This document shows, one piece after another, positions 4,748 through 5,066 of a stretch of DNA of 5,066 nucleotides. Source of the stretch: an uncultured Collinsella sp. (GTDB lineage Bacteria > Actinomycetota > Coriobacteriia > Coriobacteriales > Coriobacteriaceae). Location of the stretch: assembly GCA_900545835.1 (NCBI GenBank), contig URBB01000127.1:1-5066 (forward strand), given 5' to 3'. The translations under genes and the position numbers were made by a program. The notes under the pieces were generated by a model. It was not told the origin of the DNA and did no database searches. It worked only from the letters and a program-made list of their open reading frames with translations. Each line of letters starts with the position of its first letter. The stretch's first letter is position 1.

Positions 4748-5066
4748 GTGGCTGAGAACCTAAGCAACCAGTCTGTACCCGAAGCCGCGGCGCGCGTCGC
4801 TGCCGTGGTCAACCGCCTCGTTAACCGAATCGGCTCGAATGCCGAATCCAAGGAGCGTCTCGCCGAGATCGAGATCCCCGAGGAGCTGCGCGACAATCTG
4901 GCGCTGTTCTTGCGCCTGGAGCGCCGTGTGCTTAGCGAGTATGATCCCGAGATCGCGGACCTGTTCGACAAGATTTTGACAGCCGAGATTGTGGCCAACG
5001 CCGGAAACCCCGGCACCCGCGCTGCCGACGAGTCCGTCGACGAGCAGGGCGTGCCCACTGCCGACG
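4748..5066 (+). CDS. Unrecognised soluble protein, N-terminal part (runs off the right edge)
   Basis: The frame is open from 4748 to the window end, giving at least 106 residues; the rest lies outside. I do not recognise the family. The visible part begins MAENLSNQSVPEAAARVAAVVNR-like (GTG start) and looks soluble and helical: alternating hydrophobic and charged residues to about residue 84, for example ELRDNLALFLRLERRVL and DPEIADLFDKILTAEIV, then a more acidic, glycine- and proline-containing stretch that may be a linker. No signal peptide or membrane helix is seen. I prefer the GTG at 4748, which follows GGGAGG (4738-4743) by four bases. An in-frame ATG at 4736 abuts AAGGAGGA (4728-4735) with no spacing, too close for normal use. 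It has its own promoter and third-position G-C use matching its neighbours, so it is a real native gene. Confidence 0.8.
   Translation, partial: MAENLSNQSVPEAAARVAAVVNRLVNRIGSNAESKERLAEIEIPEELRDNLALFLRLERRVLSEYDPEIADLFDKILTAEIVANAGNPGTRAADESVDEQGVPTAD

Overview
The window reads as ordinary chromosome from a GC-rich Gram-positive bacterium. The codon style (GC-rich third positions), strong Shine-Dalgarno sequences, TATAAT-type -10 boxes and the histidyl-tRNA synthetase sequence suggest the Coriobacteriia, most likely Collinsella or a close relative. This taxonomic call is an inference from the reading alone; no search was run.

All convincing genes lie on the + strand. From left to right: (1) a left-edge stretch with no assignable gene, closed by a strong intrinsic terminator (139-175); (2) a ten-helix EamA/DMT-family transporter (243-1226) with its own candidate promoter and a terminator (1239-1264); (3) an M20-family amidohydrolase (1343-2638) preceded by a small inverted repeat; (4) a short remnant (2648-2872) that looks like the last two membrane helices of an MFS transporter, in frame with and just behind the amidohydrolase stop codon; (5) a 209-base block holding three long inverted repeats back to back (2906-2973, 2982-3045, 3052-3111); (6) hisS, histidyl-tRNA synthetase (3177-4490), with a perfect TATAAT box directly behind the third inverted repeat and a G-C-rich terminator (4548-4590); (7) the start of an unrecognised soluble protein (4748 to the right edge), with its own promoter.

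Functionally this is a patchwork of separate transcription units rather than one pathway: a metabolite exporter or importer, a peptide or N-acyl amino acid hydrolase, and a translation enzyme. The amidohydrolase may once have been co-transcribed with the now-truncated transporter, because no terminator separates them; the transporter could have supplied its substrate, but that is inference. I found no new multi-gene system. The most unusual part is the triple palindrome block between the transporter remnant and hisS, whose last arm occupies the position where the hisS -35 box should be.
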